A stretch of DNA of 64,000 nt from Tenacibaculum sp. 190524A02b (GCF_964036645.1 NZ_OZ038525.1:2378501-2442500), one strand, 5' to 3'. Counted from the stretch's first letter, positions 28,038 through 37,720 are shown. Made by a program: numbers and translations. The notes: generated by a model from the sequence alone, not told the origin.

Positions 28038-28119
28038 AAACTTTAGGAGTAGCTAGGTAACTAGTTTGAGAAATATCCTTTGAACCTGAAATGGTTAACA
28101 CCAGCGTAGGGAAAAGTAA
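28038..28119 (+). promoter_or_regulatory. TPP riboswitch (THI element)
   Basis: Conserved THI-box blocks appear in order: aggagtagctagg, then ttgaga (CUGAGA block), cctttgaacctga, a variable stem, and accagcgtagggaa. This is the thiamine pyrophosphate aptamer that lowers expression when TPP is plentiful. About 80 nt separate it from thiS, which leaves room for an expression platform. It should control the whole downstream operon. Confidence 0.96.
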
Positions 28120-28201
28120 TAAAGCCATAAATACACAAGTAGTAATATGGTGTAAAACTACACAAGTATATTCTTCTTTAGTTTACTTTAAACATGTTAA
28201 C

Positions 28202-28405
28202 ATGATAACCATAAAAGTAAACGACACACAAAAAGAGTTTTCAGATACCACAACACTAGAAGGATTGATTAATAACCTACAAGTTAAAACCAATGGTATT
28301 GCCATTGCCGTTAACGGAAGTGTTGTAAAAAAAGACAACTGGAGCTCACAGCAACTACAAAACAACGATACCGTTTTAATTATCAAGTCAACCCAAGGAG
28401 GATAA
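28202..28405 (+). CDS. thiS: Sulfur carrier protein ThiS
   Basis: 67-residue ubiquitin-fold sulfur carrier for the thiazole moiety of thiamine, with the essential C-terminal Gly-Gly (KSTQGG). ThiF adenylates the C terminus, and the thiocarboxylate then feeds ThiG. The start at 28202 (MITIKVNDTQKEF) gives the normal family length. The longer in-frame start at 28091 lies within the TPP aptamer and is rejected. Confidence 0.95.
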   Translation: MITIKVNDTQKEFSDTTTLEGLINNLQVKTNGIAIAVNGSVVKKDNWSSQQLQNNDTVLIIKSTQGG

Positions 28406-28432
28406 CAATACGAATACGTTTTTCTCATAAGT

Positions 28433-28515
28433 CGGTTCGAGTGCTTTTATGAAGTGATAACGGAATAAAAATAGCTTGCGCTGTTGAAGAACAGTATATC
28501 GAGAACAGAAAAACT
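28433..28515 (+). repeat. Short spacer repeat with shared core, copy 1
   Basis: The spacer between thiS and thiC contains the core tttatgaagtgataacgga followed by an A-rich tract and tatcgagaac. The same core recurs downstream of thiC (30472 onward). The repeats are intergenic and unrelated to the flanking genes. Confidence 0.75.
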
Positions 28516-28558
28516 AAAAAAACAATAACAAAATAAAACAACAAACTAACAGCCTTAA

Positions 28559-30421
<1,863 letters not shown>

Positions 30422-30463
30422 TAATTTAACCCGTTGTGTACTTAAGCTACAATGCTGTCACTT

Positions 30464-30640
30464 CGAATGTTTTTATGAAGTGATAACGGAATTAAAAATG
30501 TATCGAGAAGTAAATAGTTCTCGATACACTTTTTCTTCCCAAAAAGCACTCGAACTAACGTGTTCTTTATTGTAAAGTTCTTGAATGTGCAACGAGTTAC
30601 ATTATGAATAACACAAATTCGTAATTCATAATTAAAACAG
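30464..30640 (+). repeat. Spacer repeats between thiC and the ThiE-like gene
   Basis: The 281-nt spacer (30422-30702) is a mosaic. First is the core tttatgaagtgataacgga also found at 28445. Next is a perfect 11-bp palindrome tgtatcgagaa / ttctcgataca (30499-30528). Then come an inverted copy of the cactcga segment and an AT-rich palindromic stretch attatgaat...attcataat (about 30601-30632). The remainder (aactgaactactgataactgaatac) is a low-complexity heptamer-like run. No gene is seen. Confidence 0.75.
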
Positions 30641-30702
30641 TCAACACTATTTAGTGACAAACAAGAGACAAACCGTCAACTGAACTACTGATAACTGAAT
30701 AC

Positions 30703-31323
30703 ATGTTAATCGTACTAACATCAGAACAAGAAATAAAAAATGAAGCTATACTTTTAAATCAACTATTTAAAAATGGTTTAGAAATATTGCATTTAAGAAA
30801 ACCTACTTTTGATATAGAAGGATACAGAAACCTGTTAAAAAAAATAAATCCCAAGTACTATCAAAACATCATGATTCATGAGCATCATGAATTATGTTTA
30901 GAATTTGGTTTGAAAGGCATTCATTTACAAGAGCAGCCCAGAATAAACTTAGGTAGTAAACTACAAGAGTACGTAAACAGTTTTCAAAATAAAAGCCAAG
31001 AGCTAAAAGCCAAAAGCCATACAGTAAGCAGTTCCTTTCATGATCCTGAAATTTTAAATAATTGTACAACCGATTTTGATTATCATATATTAAGCCCTGT
31101 TTTTTCTTCCATTTCTAAAAAGGGATATGAAGGAAAAGGCTTCGATGTAAATACAATCAATAAAAAAATAATCGGTATGGGAGGTGTTAACACAACAAGC
31201 ATTCCTAAAGTATTCGCTTTAGGTTATAGCGGAATTGGTGTATTAGGAGGCATTTGGAATGCTGAAAATCCTATAGAAAGTTTTAAGGAAATTAAAAAGC
31301 AATTTGAAAAGTATATTAATTAG
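30703..31323 (+). CDS. Thiamine phosphate synthase-like protein (ThiE/TenI family) with a repeat-derived insert
   Basis: 206 residues with the ThiE/TenI barrel pattern: LEILHLRKPTFD (near the start), GIHLQEQPRINLG (about 73-85), FDYHILSPVFSSISKKGY (about 124-141) and GMGGVNTTSIPKVFALG (about 160-176). A second, fuller ThiE is encoded at 32590, so this is probably a TenI-like or accessory paralog. Residues about 95-107 (NKSQELKAKSH) are encoded by a run of the agccaaaagcc-type spacer repeat found elsewhere in this operon, apparently inserted in frame into a loop. Translation start is the only reasonable ATG. Confidence 0.82.
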   Translation: MLIVLTSEQEIKNEAILLNQLFKNGLEILHLRKPTFDIEGYRNLLKKINPKYYQNIMIHEHHELCLEFGLKGIHLQEQPRINLGSKLQEYVNSFQNKSQELKAKSHTVSSSFHDPEILNNCTTDFDYHILSPVFSSISKKGYEGKGFDVNTINKKIIGMGGVNTTSIPKVFALGYSGIGVLGGIWNAENPIESFKEIKKQFEKYIN

Positions 31324-31341
31324 TAACAAATTACAAACACA

Positions 31342-32106
31342 ATGAAACACATACTAACCATAGCAGGTATAGACCCATCAAGTGGAGCAGGGTTGACTTC
31401 AGATATTAAAACATTTGAAGCACATGGTTTGTATGGTTTAGCAGTTTGTACGGCTGTTACGGTTCAAAACGACATTGATTTTAAACAATGCACATGGATA
31501 GATCCAAAAGTTATCTTACATCAAATCCAAACACTTTTTGAACGCTTTGAAATAACAGTAGTAAAAATAGGAATTATACAATCTTGGGAAGTCTTATTAG
31601 AAATTACTCAATTACTAAAAACACTAAATCCAACTATTAAAATAATAATAGACCCAATTTTAAAAGCAAGTGCTGGTTTTAACTTTCATACCAAAGATAA
31701 CTTAGAAGTTTTTGAAAAAGTAATGCACAATTGTTATTTCCTAACCCCAAATTATGATGAAATAAAAGCCCTCTTTCCTAAAAAATCAATTGAGGAAACA
31801 ATAGACTTTATTGCTGAGAGAACCAATATTTATTTAAAAGGAGGACATAGAACAGATAAAAAAGGCTGGGATGAAGTTTATCATAACAAAATTGTAAAAA
31901 TAAACATTCCACCTATAGCCAGTACTGTACATGAAAAACACGGAAGCGGTTGTGTACTATCATCAGCATTAGCAGCCAACATAGCCAAAGAAATTAGTTT
32001 TGAAGATATTTTTAAAAACGTAAAAAGCTATACAGAACAATTTCTAAACTCTAACGATTCGTTATTAGGTGAACACAGCTATGCAAACAATAAAGTCATG
32101 AAATAA
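31342..32106 (+). CDS. thiD: Hydroxymethylpyrimidine / phosphomethylpyrimidine kinase ThiD
   Basis: 254-residue ribokinase-fold enzyme that phosphorylates HMP and then HMP-P to HMP-PP. Signatures: AGIDPSSGAGLTSDIKTFE (residues about 8-26), IDPILKASAG (about 106), LTPNYDEIKALF (about 133) and EKHGSGCVLSSALAANIA (about 195-212, the anion-hole GSGC). Located 18 nt after the ThiE-like gene. Confidence 0.96.
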   Translation: MKHILTIAGIDPSSGAGLTSDIKTFEAHGLYGLAVCTAVTVQNDIDFKQCTWIDPKVILHQIQTLFERFEITVVKIGIIQSWEVLLEITQLLKTLNPTIKIIIDPILKASAGFNFHTKDNLEVFEKVMHNCYFLTPNYDEIKALFPKKSIEETIDFIAERTNIYLKGGHRTDKKGWDEVYHNKIVKINIPPIASTVHEKHGSGCVLSSALAANIAKEISFEDIFKNVKSYTEQFLNSNDSLLGEHSYANNKVMK

Positions 32107-32111
32107 AAGAA

Positions 32112-32480
32112 ATGGGAAAAACAGCAACATTTGAAGACTTATTAGTTTGGCAAAAAGGACATCTTTTTGTATTAAAAATATACCAACTCACTAAAAACTT
32201 CCCCACAGAAGAAGTTTATGGACTAACCTCACAATTCAGAAGAGCAGCCATATCTATTACAGCAAACATAGCAGAAGGCTATAAGCGAATTAACAATAAA
32301 GAAAAGTTACGCTTTTATAACATATCACAAGCATCACTAGAAGAATGCCGTTATTTTCTAATACTATCAAAAGACTTAAATTATGTAGACAACATCACTC
32401 AGGAGAAAAAACTAATAGAGGAAGTAAGTAAAATGCTCAACGCATATGTCAGAAGTATCCTTAATAACACAACTAAATAA
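32112..32480 (+). CDS. Four-helix-bundle protein of the S23/bAvd family, copy 1
   Basis: 122 residues of the family first seen in 23S rRNA intervening sequences and related to the Avd accessory protein of diversity-generating retroelements. Motifs: DLLVWQKGHLFVLKIYQLT, FPTEEVYGLTSQFRRAAISI, ANIAEGYKR and SLEECRYFLILSKDL. The family forms basic pentameric barrels; the stand-alone role is unknown. It starts 5 nt after thiD inside the TPP-controlled operon, an unexpected place. No reverse transcriptase or variable repeat is nearby, so a DGR is unlikely. Confidence 0.88.
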   Translation: MGKTATFEDLLVWQKGHLFVLKIYQLTKNFPTEEVYGLTSQFRRAAISITANIAEGYKRINNKEKLRFYNISQASLEECRYFLILSKDLNYVDNITQEKKLIEEVSKMLNAYVRSILNNTTK

Positions 32481-32497
32481 TCACTAATAAAAACATC

Positions 32498-32589
32498 ATG
32501 AACAATCTTAACTACTTAACTCCTAGTAAAAACACTAAATACTTAACTATTTTAACTCCTACTAACTCCTTAACTACTAAAATAAAAAA
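32498..32589 (+). repeat. Low-complexity heptamer-like spacer before thiE
   Basis: The spacer consists of degenerate copies of ttaactacttaactcctag / tactaactccttaactact. The same kind of low-complexity run is seen in other spacers of this operon, with a different unit. No gene or promoter is apparent. Confidence 0.6.
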
Positions 32590-33234
32590 ATGATAAGTAA
32601 ACTACACTACATAACACAAGGAGAAACCCCAGGTATCCATATAGAAAACATACAAAAAGCATGTTCAGCTGGCGCAGAATGGGTACAACTTAGATTAAAA
32701 GATGTAGCTCCTAAAGTACTATTAGAAACCGCTAAAGAAGCTAGAGAAATAACAGCTCATTATCAAACTCGATTAATTATAAACGACCACTATCAAGTTG
32801 CTAAAGAGATAAATGCAGACGGAGTACACTTAGGAAAAACGGATACCTGTCCTTTAAAAGCTAGAAAACACCTTGGTAAGCTATTCACCATTGGAGGAAC
32901 AGCCAACACTTTGGAAGACTGCAATATACTAATCAATAAAAAAGTAGATTACATAGGTTTAGGTCCCTACCAATTTACTGAAACGAAAAAAAACTTAAGC
33001 CCTGTATTAGGCACAAACGGATATAAATTAATCATTGAAGAATTAAAACAACAAATTCCTATTGTAGCAATTGGAGGCATCACCTTAAAAGATGTTCCTA
33101 GTATAATTCAAACAGGAGTTCATGGAATTGCTGTTTCAGGAGAAATCACCAAAAACTTCAATGTAATTACAGCATTTCATCAACTCTTAAAAGCACCTAG
33201 TACTAATGAACAAGTATACAAACTAGGGAAATAA
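32590..33234 (+). CDS. thiE: Thiamine phosphate synthase ThiE
   Basis: 214-residue TIM-barrel enzyme that joins HMP-PP and thiazole phosphate to give thiamine phosphate. Key stretches: GAEWVQLRLKD (about 29-39), RLIINDHYQVAKEINADGVHL (split over 59-79), GGTANTLEDC, VDYIGLGPYQFTETK (about 119-133) and PIVAIGGITLKDVPSI (about 158). Full length and more canonical than the paralog at 30703. Confidence 0.94.
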   Translation: MISKLHYITQGETPGIHIENIQKACSAGAEWVQLRLKDVAPKVLLETAKEAREITAHYQTRLIINDHYQVAKEINADGVHLGKTDTCPLKARKHLGKLFTIGGTANTLEDCNILINKKVDYIGLGPYQFTETKKNLSPVLGTNGYKLIIEELKQQIPIVAIGGITLKDVPSIIQTGVHGIAVSGEITKNFNVITAFHQLLKAPSTNEQVYKLGK

Positions 33235-33257
33235 GTTTAACAACAAGGCAAAGCTCA

Positions 33258-33293
33258 AGGTATTGGTATTATACCCTTTGGCAATGCCAATAA
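33258..33293. other. Two small tandem hairpins between thiE and thiG
   Basis: Stems ggtat / atacc (about 33259-33275) and ttggc / gccaa (about 33280-33292) lie in the 69-nt spacer. They may be remnants of a palindromic repeat or mRNA processing sites. Too weak to call a terminator. Confidence 0.35.
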
Positions 33294-33303
33294 CACAACA
33301 ACA

Positions 33304-34074
33304 ATGCACACACCACTAAACATAGCAGATAAAACATTCAATTCACGTTTATTCACAGGAACAGGAAAATTCAGTTCCTCACCACTAATGAAAGAAGCTC
33401 TATTAGCTTCCGAAAGTGAATTGATAACCGTAGCACTGAAACGCGTAGATGTTCAGAATGAAGAAGACGATATCCTTACGCATTTAAACCATAGTAGAAT
33501 TAACCTATTACCTAATACCTCTGGAGTTAGAAATGCTAAAGAAGCTGTTTTTGCCGCTGAACTCTCAAGAGAAGCTTTAGAAACCAATTGGGTAAAATTA
33601 GAAATTCACCCAGACCCAAGATACCTACTACCCGATCCTATAGAAACCTTAAAAGCTGCTGAAGAACTGGTAAAAAAAGGATTTATAGTAATGCCTTATA
33701 TCCATGCGGATCCAGTATTATGCAAACGACTAGAAGAAGTAGGTACACAATGCGTAATGCCTTTAGGTGCCCCAATAGGCAGTAACAAAGGATTAAAAAC
33801 ATTAGAATTTTTAGAAATCATTATAGAACAATCCAATGTTCCCGTAATAGTAGATGCAGGAATCGGAGCCCCATCACACGCAGCACACGCTATGGAAATA
33901 GGAGCAGATGCCGTATTAGTAAACACCGCAATCGCAGTCTCACAAAATCCAGTAGCCATGGCAAAAGCATTTAAAATGGCAGTAGAAGCAGGAAGAATGG
34001 CATATGAAGCAAAACTTGCTCCAGTTAAAACACAAGCCGAAGCCAGTAGCCCACTAACCTCATTCTTATCATAA
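33304..34074 (+). CDS. thiG: Thiazole synthase ThiG
   Basis: 256-residue enzyme that condenses deoxyxylulose phosphate, dehydroglycine and ThiS thiocarboxylate into the thiazole. Signatures: [14 protein letters not shown] (about 12-25), [15 protein letters not shown] (about 68), [17 protein letters not shown] (about 97, containing the Schiff-base Lys), [13 protein letters not shown] (about 152) and [20 protein letters not shown] (about 181-200). Partner of ThiH and ThiS in this operon. Confidence 0.97.
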   Translation: MHTPLNIADKTFNSRLFTGTGKFSSSPLMKEALLASESELITVALKRVDVQNEEDDILTHLNHSRINLLPNTSGVRNAKEAVFAAELSREALETNWVKLEIHPDPRYLLPDPIETLKAAEELVKKGFIVMPYIHADPVLCKRLEEVGTQCVMPLGAPIGSNKGLKTLEFLEIIIEQSNVPVIVDAGIGAPSHAAHAMEIGADAVLVNTAIAVSQNPVAMAKAFKMAVEAGRMAYEAKLAPVKTQAEASSPLTSFLS

Positions 34075-34129
34075 TTAGGTTGGCTTTTAGCCTTTAGCTA
34101 TTAGCATATTTTTAATATAGAATATAGCA

Positions 34130-34483
34130 ATGAGAGACTATAAAAAATATGATGTTTGGAAAAAATCACATGAATTAGCTTTGGAAATTTACAACCAAAC
34201 AAAAAGTTTTCCTAAAGAAGAAATGTACGGAATAACTTCACAGTTAAGAAGAGCATCACTTTCAATCCCTACCAACATTGTAGAAGGAACAAGTAGAAAT
34301 TCTGAAAAAGAATTTGCCCAATTTATAAACATAGCATCCGGATCATCAGCAGAAGTTGAGTATTTATTAGAGTTTTCAAAAGCTAATAACTATTTATCAG
34401 AACAACAACATATAACATTAAACAAAGAAATAATAGCTATTCGAAAAATGCTATATGTATTATATAAAAAATTAAAGAATTAA
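34130..34483 (+). CDS. Four-helix-bundle protein of the S23/bAvd family, copy 2
   Basis: 117 residues, a clear paralog of the gene at 32112: YDVWKKSHELALEIYNQTKS, FPKEEMYGITSQLRRASLSI, NIVEGTSRNSEKEFAQF and AEVEYLLEFSKANN. It sits 2 nt before the thiH start, tightly coupled to it. Two family members bracketing thiE-thiG in one biosynthetic operon is unusual. Basic residues in the first helices suit nucleic-acid or anionic-partner binding, by analogy with Avd only. Confidence 0.88.
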   Translation: MRDYKKYDVWKKSHELALEIYNQTKSFPKEEMYGITSQLRRASLSIPTNIVEGTSRNSEKEFAQFINIASGSSAEVEYLLEFSKANNYLSEQQHITLNKEIIAIRKMLYVLYKKLKN

Positions 34484-34485
34484 TT

Positions 34486-35673
34486 ATGTTAGCTAATAAA
34501 GAAGAAACCAAAAGCCAAGAATCAAAGGCAAAAAGCCAAAGGCTAACAGCTAACAACCAAAAGCCAAAAGCCTTCACCCAAGTCTTCAACACCTACAACT
34601 GGGATGAAACCCTACACAGTATTTTCACCAAAACCAGTACAGACGTAGAACAAGCTTTAGCAAAGGAAAAACGCAACTTAGAAGATTTTAAAGCACTCAT
34701 TTCACCAGCAGCAAAATCCTATTTAGAGCAAATGGCACAAATGAGTCGTATGTTAACCAAAAAACGATTTGGAAACACCATTCAAATGTACGCCCCAATG
34801 TACCTTAGTAATGAGTGCCAAAACATATGTACATACTGTGGCTTTAGCCTAACTAACAAAATACCAAGAAGAACGCTTACAGATGATGAAATCTTAAAAG
34901 AAGTAAACTTTCTAAAACAAAAAGGATACGACCATATACTATTAGTCACTGGAGAAGCCAACCGAACAGTAGGAGTCGATTATATAAAAAATGCCATTCA
35001 ATTAATAAAATCTGAGGTATCAAACATTACTATTGAAGTACAACCATTAGACCAAGACGAATACGAACTCTTGATTGAAGAAGGACTATATGCAGTATTA
35101 GTATATCAAGAAACCTACCACAGACAAGAATATAAAAAACACCATCCTAAAGGAAAGAAATCAAATTTTGATTACCGATTGGAAACACCAGACAGACTTG
35201 GTAGAGCAGGCATTCACAAAATAGGTCTAGGCGCTTTATTTGGTTTAGAAGACTGGAGAGCCGATAGTTTTTTTACCGCTTTACACCTAAGATATCTTCA
35301 AAAAACCTATTGGAAAACCAAATATTCCATTTCTTTTCCAAGACTTCGTCCACACTCTGGCGGATTAGAACCTAAAGTAGAAATGACAGATGCTGACCTT
35401 GTGCAATTAATCTGTGCATTCAGACTATTAGATGAAGATGTAGAACTATCCATGTCTACCAGAGAAAGTGAAGTATTTAGAAATAATATTGTTAATTTGG
35501 GAGCCACTTCTATGAGTGCAGAATCTAAAACAAACCCTGGAGGCTACACTGTAGAACCACAATCATTAGAACAATTTGAAATTTCAGACGAAAGAAGTAC
35601 AGAAGAAATTGTAGCCATGTTAAAAAAACAAGGCTTAGAAGTCGTTTGGAAAGATTGGGAACATTTTAATTAA
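34486..35673 (+). CDS. thiH: 2-iminoacetate synthase ThiH with repeat-derived N-terminal extension
   Basis: 395-residue radical SAM enzyme that cleaves tyrosine to dehydroglycine (2-iminoacetate) for thiazole formation. The cluster motif CQNICTYC (CX3CX2C, about residues 109-116) precedes GFSLTNK. Other family segments are HILLVTGEANRTVGVDY and MSTRESEVFRNN. The conserved protein begins near FTQVFNTYNWDETLHSI (about residue 30). The ~28 residues before it (KEETKSQESKAKSQRLTAN...) are encoded by degenerate agccaaaagcc repeats, and no Met lies at the junction, so the repeat has become part of the protein. Confidence 0.95.
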   Translation: MLANKEETKSQESKAKSQRLTANNQKPKAFTQVFNTYNWDETLHSIFTKTSTDVEQALAKEKRNLEDFKALISPAAKSYLEQMAQMSRMLTKKRFGNTIQMYAPMYLSNECQNICTYCGFSLTNKIPRRTLTDDEILKEVNFLKQKGYDHILLVTGEANRTVGVDYIKNAIQLIKSEVSNITIEVQPLDQDEYELLIEEGLYAVLVYQETYHRQEYKKHHPKGKKSNFDYRLETPDRLGRAGIHKIGLGALFGLEDWRADSFFTALHLRYLQKTYWKTKYSISFPRLRPHSGGLEPKVEMTDADLVQLICAFRLLDEDVELSMSTRESEVFRNNIVNLGATSMSAESKTNPGGYTVEPQSLEQFEISDERSTEEIVAMLKKQGLEVVWKDWEHFN

Positions 35674-35685
35674 TAAAAAGACCAT

Positions 35686-35937
35686 AAGCAACGTAAAAAG
35701 GATGATAAGCAATTGCTAAAACACCTTAAGCAACACAAAAAAGACGGTAAGCAATGACAAAAACACCTTAAGCAACACAAAAAGGACGGTAAGCAATAGC
35801 AAAAGCACCTTAAGCAACACAAAAAGGACGGTAAGCAATAGCAAAAGCATCTTAAGCAACACAAAAAGGACGGTAAGCAATGACAAAAGCACCTTAAGCA
35901 ACACAAAAAGGACGGTAAGCAATGGTTAAAACATGTT
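35686..35937 (+). repeat. Tandem array of twelve 21-mers (six 42-bp units)
   Basis: Exactly 252 bp. Two alternating 21-mers, aagcaacacaaaaaggacggt and aagcaatagcaaaagcacctt with variants, are repeated six times as a 42-bp dimer. The inner units are nearly identical and the outer ones more diverged, the usual sign of slippage or unequal crossing-over. The array starts 13 nt after the thiH stop and is inside the thiamine transcription unit. The period is a multiple of three, so long open frames appear on the minus strand (period 14 residues, CCLRCFCHCLPSFL), but they have no other support as genes. Confidence 0.93.
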
Positions 35938-35985
35938 CAACAATCATAGAAAGATTATAACCATTTATAAAATAAGGTAAGTAAA

Positions 35986-36180
35986 AGCGATTAAAAGCAG
36001 CGCTTTTCAAGTCTTTTTCGCAGTATAGAATTTAATTCCGTTAAAAAATCTTGAAACCTTGGAAAGATTTTAGGAGTTAAATTCGGTTTTTAGCAAATGC
36101 TAAAAAATACATTGAAAAAGTGCCCTTTCTTTTGGTTCGTTTTCTTTGGGCATGCAAAGAAAATGAACAGAAAAGTTAAT
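35986..36180. repeat. Composite palindromic spacer element upstream of thiF
   Basis: The 327-nt region 35938-36264 has no gene. It starts with a 40-bp segment shared with 26763-26801. It continues with an imperfect palindrome (gaatttaa ... ttaaattc, 36028-36084), a hairpin tttttagca / tgctaaaaa (36087-36106) and a 14-bp stem gttcgttttctttg / caaagaaaatgaac (36135-36168, one mismatch). The series of hairpins looks like a non-autonomous REP- or MITE-like element. No terminal duplication was identified. Confidence 0.7.
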
Positions 36181-36264
36181 AAAGATACTAACTTTTGAAG
36201 TTTAGTTACATAGTTTGAAAAAGACAATAATAAATTAACAACATAAAATTTAATTACTTCTATA

Positions 36265-37317
36265 ATGCTAACACTAGAAGAACAAAAACAATACAACCGT
36301 CATATTATCCTAGACACCATAGGAAAAGAAGGACAATTGAAATTAAAACAAGCAAAAGTATTAGTAATAGGAGCTGGTGGATTAGGCTGCCCAATCTTAC
36401 AATACTTAACAGCAGCAGGTGTAGGCACTATTGGAATTATTGATGACGATGTTATTGATCAAAGTAACTTACAAAGACAAATTTTATACACCATAGATGA
36501 CATTGGTAAATCTAAAGCAAAAATAGCAGCCAATAGACTAGCTAAGTTAAATCCATTTGTTCATTTTAACGTCTATAAAGAAAAACTAACCAATCAAAAT
36601 GCTATTTCCTTATTCAATCTATATGACATCATTGTAGACGGAAGTGATAACTTTGCTACCAGATACCTAACCAATGATGCAGCAGTTATTACCAACAAAC
36701 CTTTAGTTTACGGAGCTATATTTAAGTTTGAAGGACAAGTAAGTGTTTTTAATTACCAAGGCAGTGCTACCTACAGATGCCTATACCCTACTCCTCCCAA
36801 GCCCGATGAATCACCAAACTGTTCAGAAATTGGTGTTTTAGGCGTATTACCTGGTATTATTGGAAGCTTACAAGCCAATGAAACCATTAAAATAATATGC
36901 GGAATTGGAGAAGTTTTAGCAAATAAACTATTAATGTACGATACGTTAAGTATGCGTCAAATGCTATTAAAATTTGAAAAAACGGCACAAGCAAATATTA
37001 CAGAATTAGATAACGATTACGATTTCTTTTGTGGCATAAAAACCACTTCTAATGAAATTACACAAGAAGAACTCCAAAACAATATTGACAAATACCAACT
37101 ATTAGACGTAAGAGAAAATTGGGAACGAGAAGAACAACATATTGGTGGCTTACACATTCCATTAGGAGAACTCCCAGCTCGTTATAATGAAATAAACACA
37201 CAAAAACCAATCGTGGTTTACTGCAAATCAGGAATCAGGAGTCTACAAGCCATTCACTTTTTAGAAACCCAATCCGATGATTTTAAATTACTCAATCTAA
37301 AAAACGGCTTACACTAG
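36265..37317 (+). CDS. thiF: ThiF/MoeB-type adenylyltransferase fused to a rhodanese domain
   Basis: 350 residues. Residues about 1-240 are the E1-like adenylation domain: RHIILDTIGKEGQLKLKQAK, VLVIGAGGLGCPILQYL (ATP-binding glycine motif, about 31-47) and DGSDNFATRYLTND (about 126). Residues about 265-350 are a rhodanese domain with active-site loop VVYCKSGIRS. It should adenylate the ThiS C terminus and supply sulfur in the same polypeptide. The paired CxxC zinc sites of E. coli ThiF are not evident (single Cys in YRCLYP and PNCSEIG). It may also serve MoaD. Last gene of the thiamine operon. Confidence 0.9.
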   Translation: MLTLEEQKQYNRHIILDTIGKEGQLKLKQAKVLVIGAGGLGCPILQYLTAAGVGTIGIIDDDVIDQSNLQRQILYTIDDIGKSKAKIAANRLAKLNPFVHFNVYKEKLTNQNAISLFNLYDIIVDGSDNFATRYLTNDAAVITNKPLVYGAIFKFEGQVSVFNYQGSATYRCLYPTPPKPDESPNCSEIGVLGVLPGIIGSLQANETIKIICGIGEVLANKLLMYDTLSMRQMLLKFEKTAQANITELDNDYDFFCGIKTTSNEITQEELQNNIDKYQLLDVRENWEREEQHIGGLHIPLGELPARYNEINTQKPIVVYCKSGIRSLQAIHFLETQSDDFKLLNLKNGLH

Positions 37318-37329
37318 ACTATATTAAAA

Positions 37330-37671
37330 TTAATTATTCAAAATAAAAGGAACCTCTTTATTATCTAAATTCTTAATTCCCCAATCATACAAAGGAACTA
37401 AAGCTTCTAATAGTTCCTTCCCTAATGGTGTTAATGAATATACTACTTTGGGAGGTACTTCTGCATAAACCTTTCTATTAACAATACCATCCTCCTCTAA
37501 TTCTTTCAATTGATTAGTTAACATTTTTTCTGAAATATTTTCGCAATCTACTTTAATCTGTCCATACCTTAATGGACCATCAATGAGTCTTACAATAATA
37601 AAAAGCTTCCATTTTCCACTAAAAACTTTTACGGCATTACTCAAAGGGCAATATGCTACTATTTTTTTCAT
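37330..37671 (-). CDS. HxlR-family transcriptional regulator
   Basis: 113-residue winged-helix regulator. The N-terminal Cys8 (VAYCPLSNAVKVFSGKWKL) and SEKMLTNQLKELEEDGIVNR (recognition region, about 47-66) and YSLTPLGKELLEAL (about 80) are typical of HxlR, many of which sense thiol or carbonyl stress through that Cys. Divergent from the metallo-beta-lactamase-fold gene across a 134-nt spacer holding an inverted-repeat operator. Confidence 0.9.
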   Translation of the reverse strand: MKKIVAYCPLSNAVKVFSGKWKLFIIVRLIDGPLRYGQIKVDCENISEKMLTNQLKELEEDGIVNRKVYAEVPPKVVYSLTPLGKELLEALVPLYDWGIKNLDNKEVPFILNN

Positions 37672-37720
37672 TTTTTTTCCTCTTTAAAATAGTTATAAAC
37701 AAAAAACTAACCTAATAGTT

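Noticed and set aside
28091..28201. Longer ThiS with an N terminus starting inside the TPP aptamer
   Set aside because: The start codon lies in the conserved aptamer core and the extra 37 residues match no ThiS; the ATG at 28202 gives the usual length.
32112..34483. Diversity-generating retroelement suggested by the bAvd-like genes
   Set aside because: No reverse transcriptase, template repeat or variable repeat is present nearby.
35670..35922. Two overlapping minus-strand reading frames rich in Cys or Leu
   Set aside because: They exist only because the 42-bp repeat period is a multiple of three. The protein is a pure 14-residue periodicity with no signal, promoter or family features.
35686..35937. 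CRISPR array
   Set aside because: No unique spacers: the 21-mers abut directly and alternate between two related units. No cas genes are present.
36090..36296. Minus-strand small protein ending in KKTNQKKGHFF
   Set aside because: Falls within the palindromic spacer element and overlaps the thiF start; the sequence is the common translation artefact of this repeat type.
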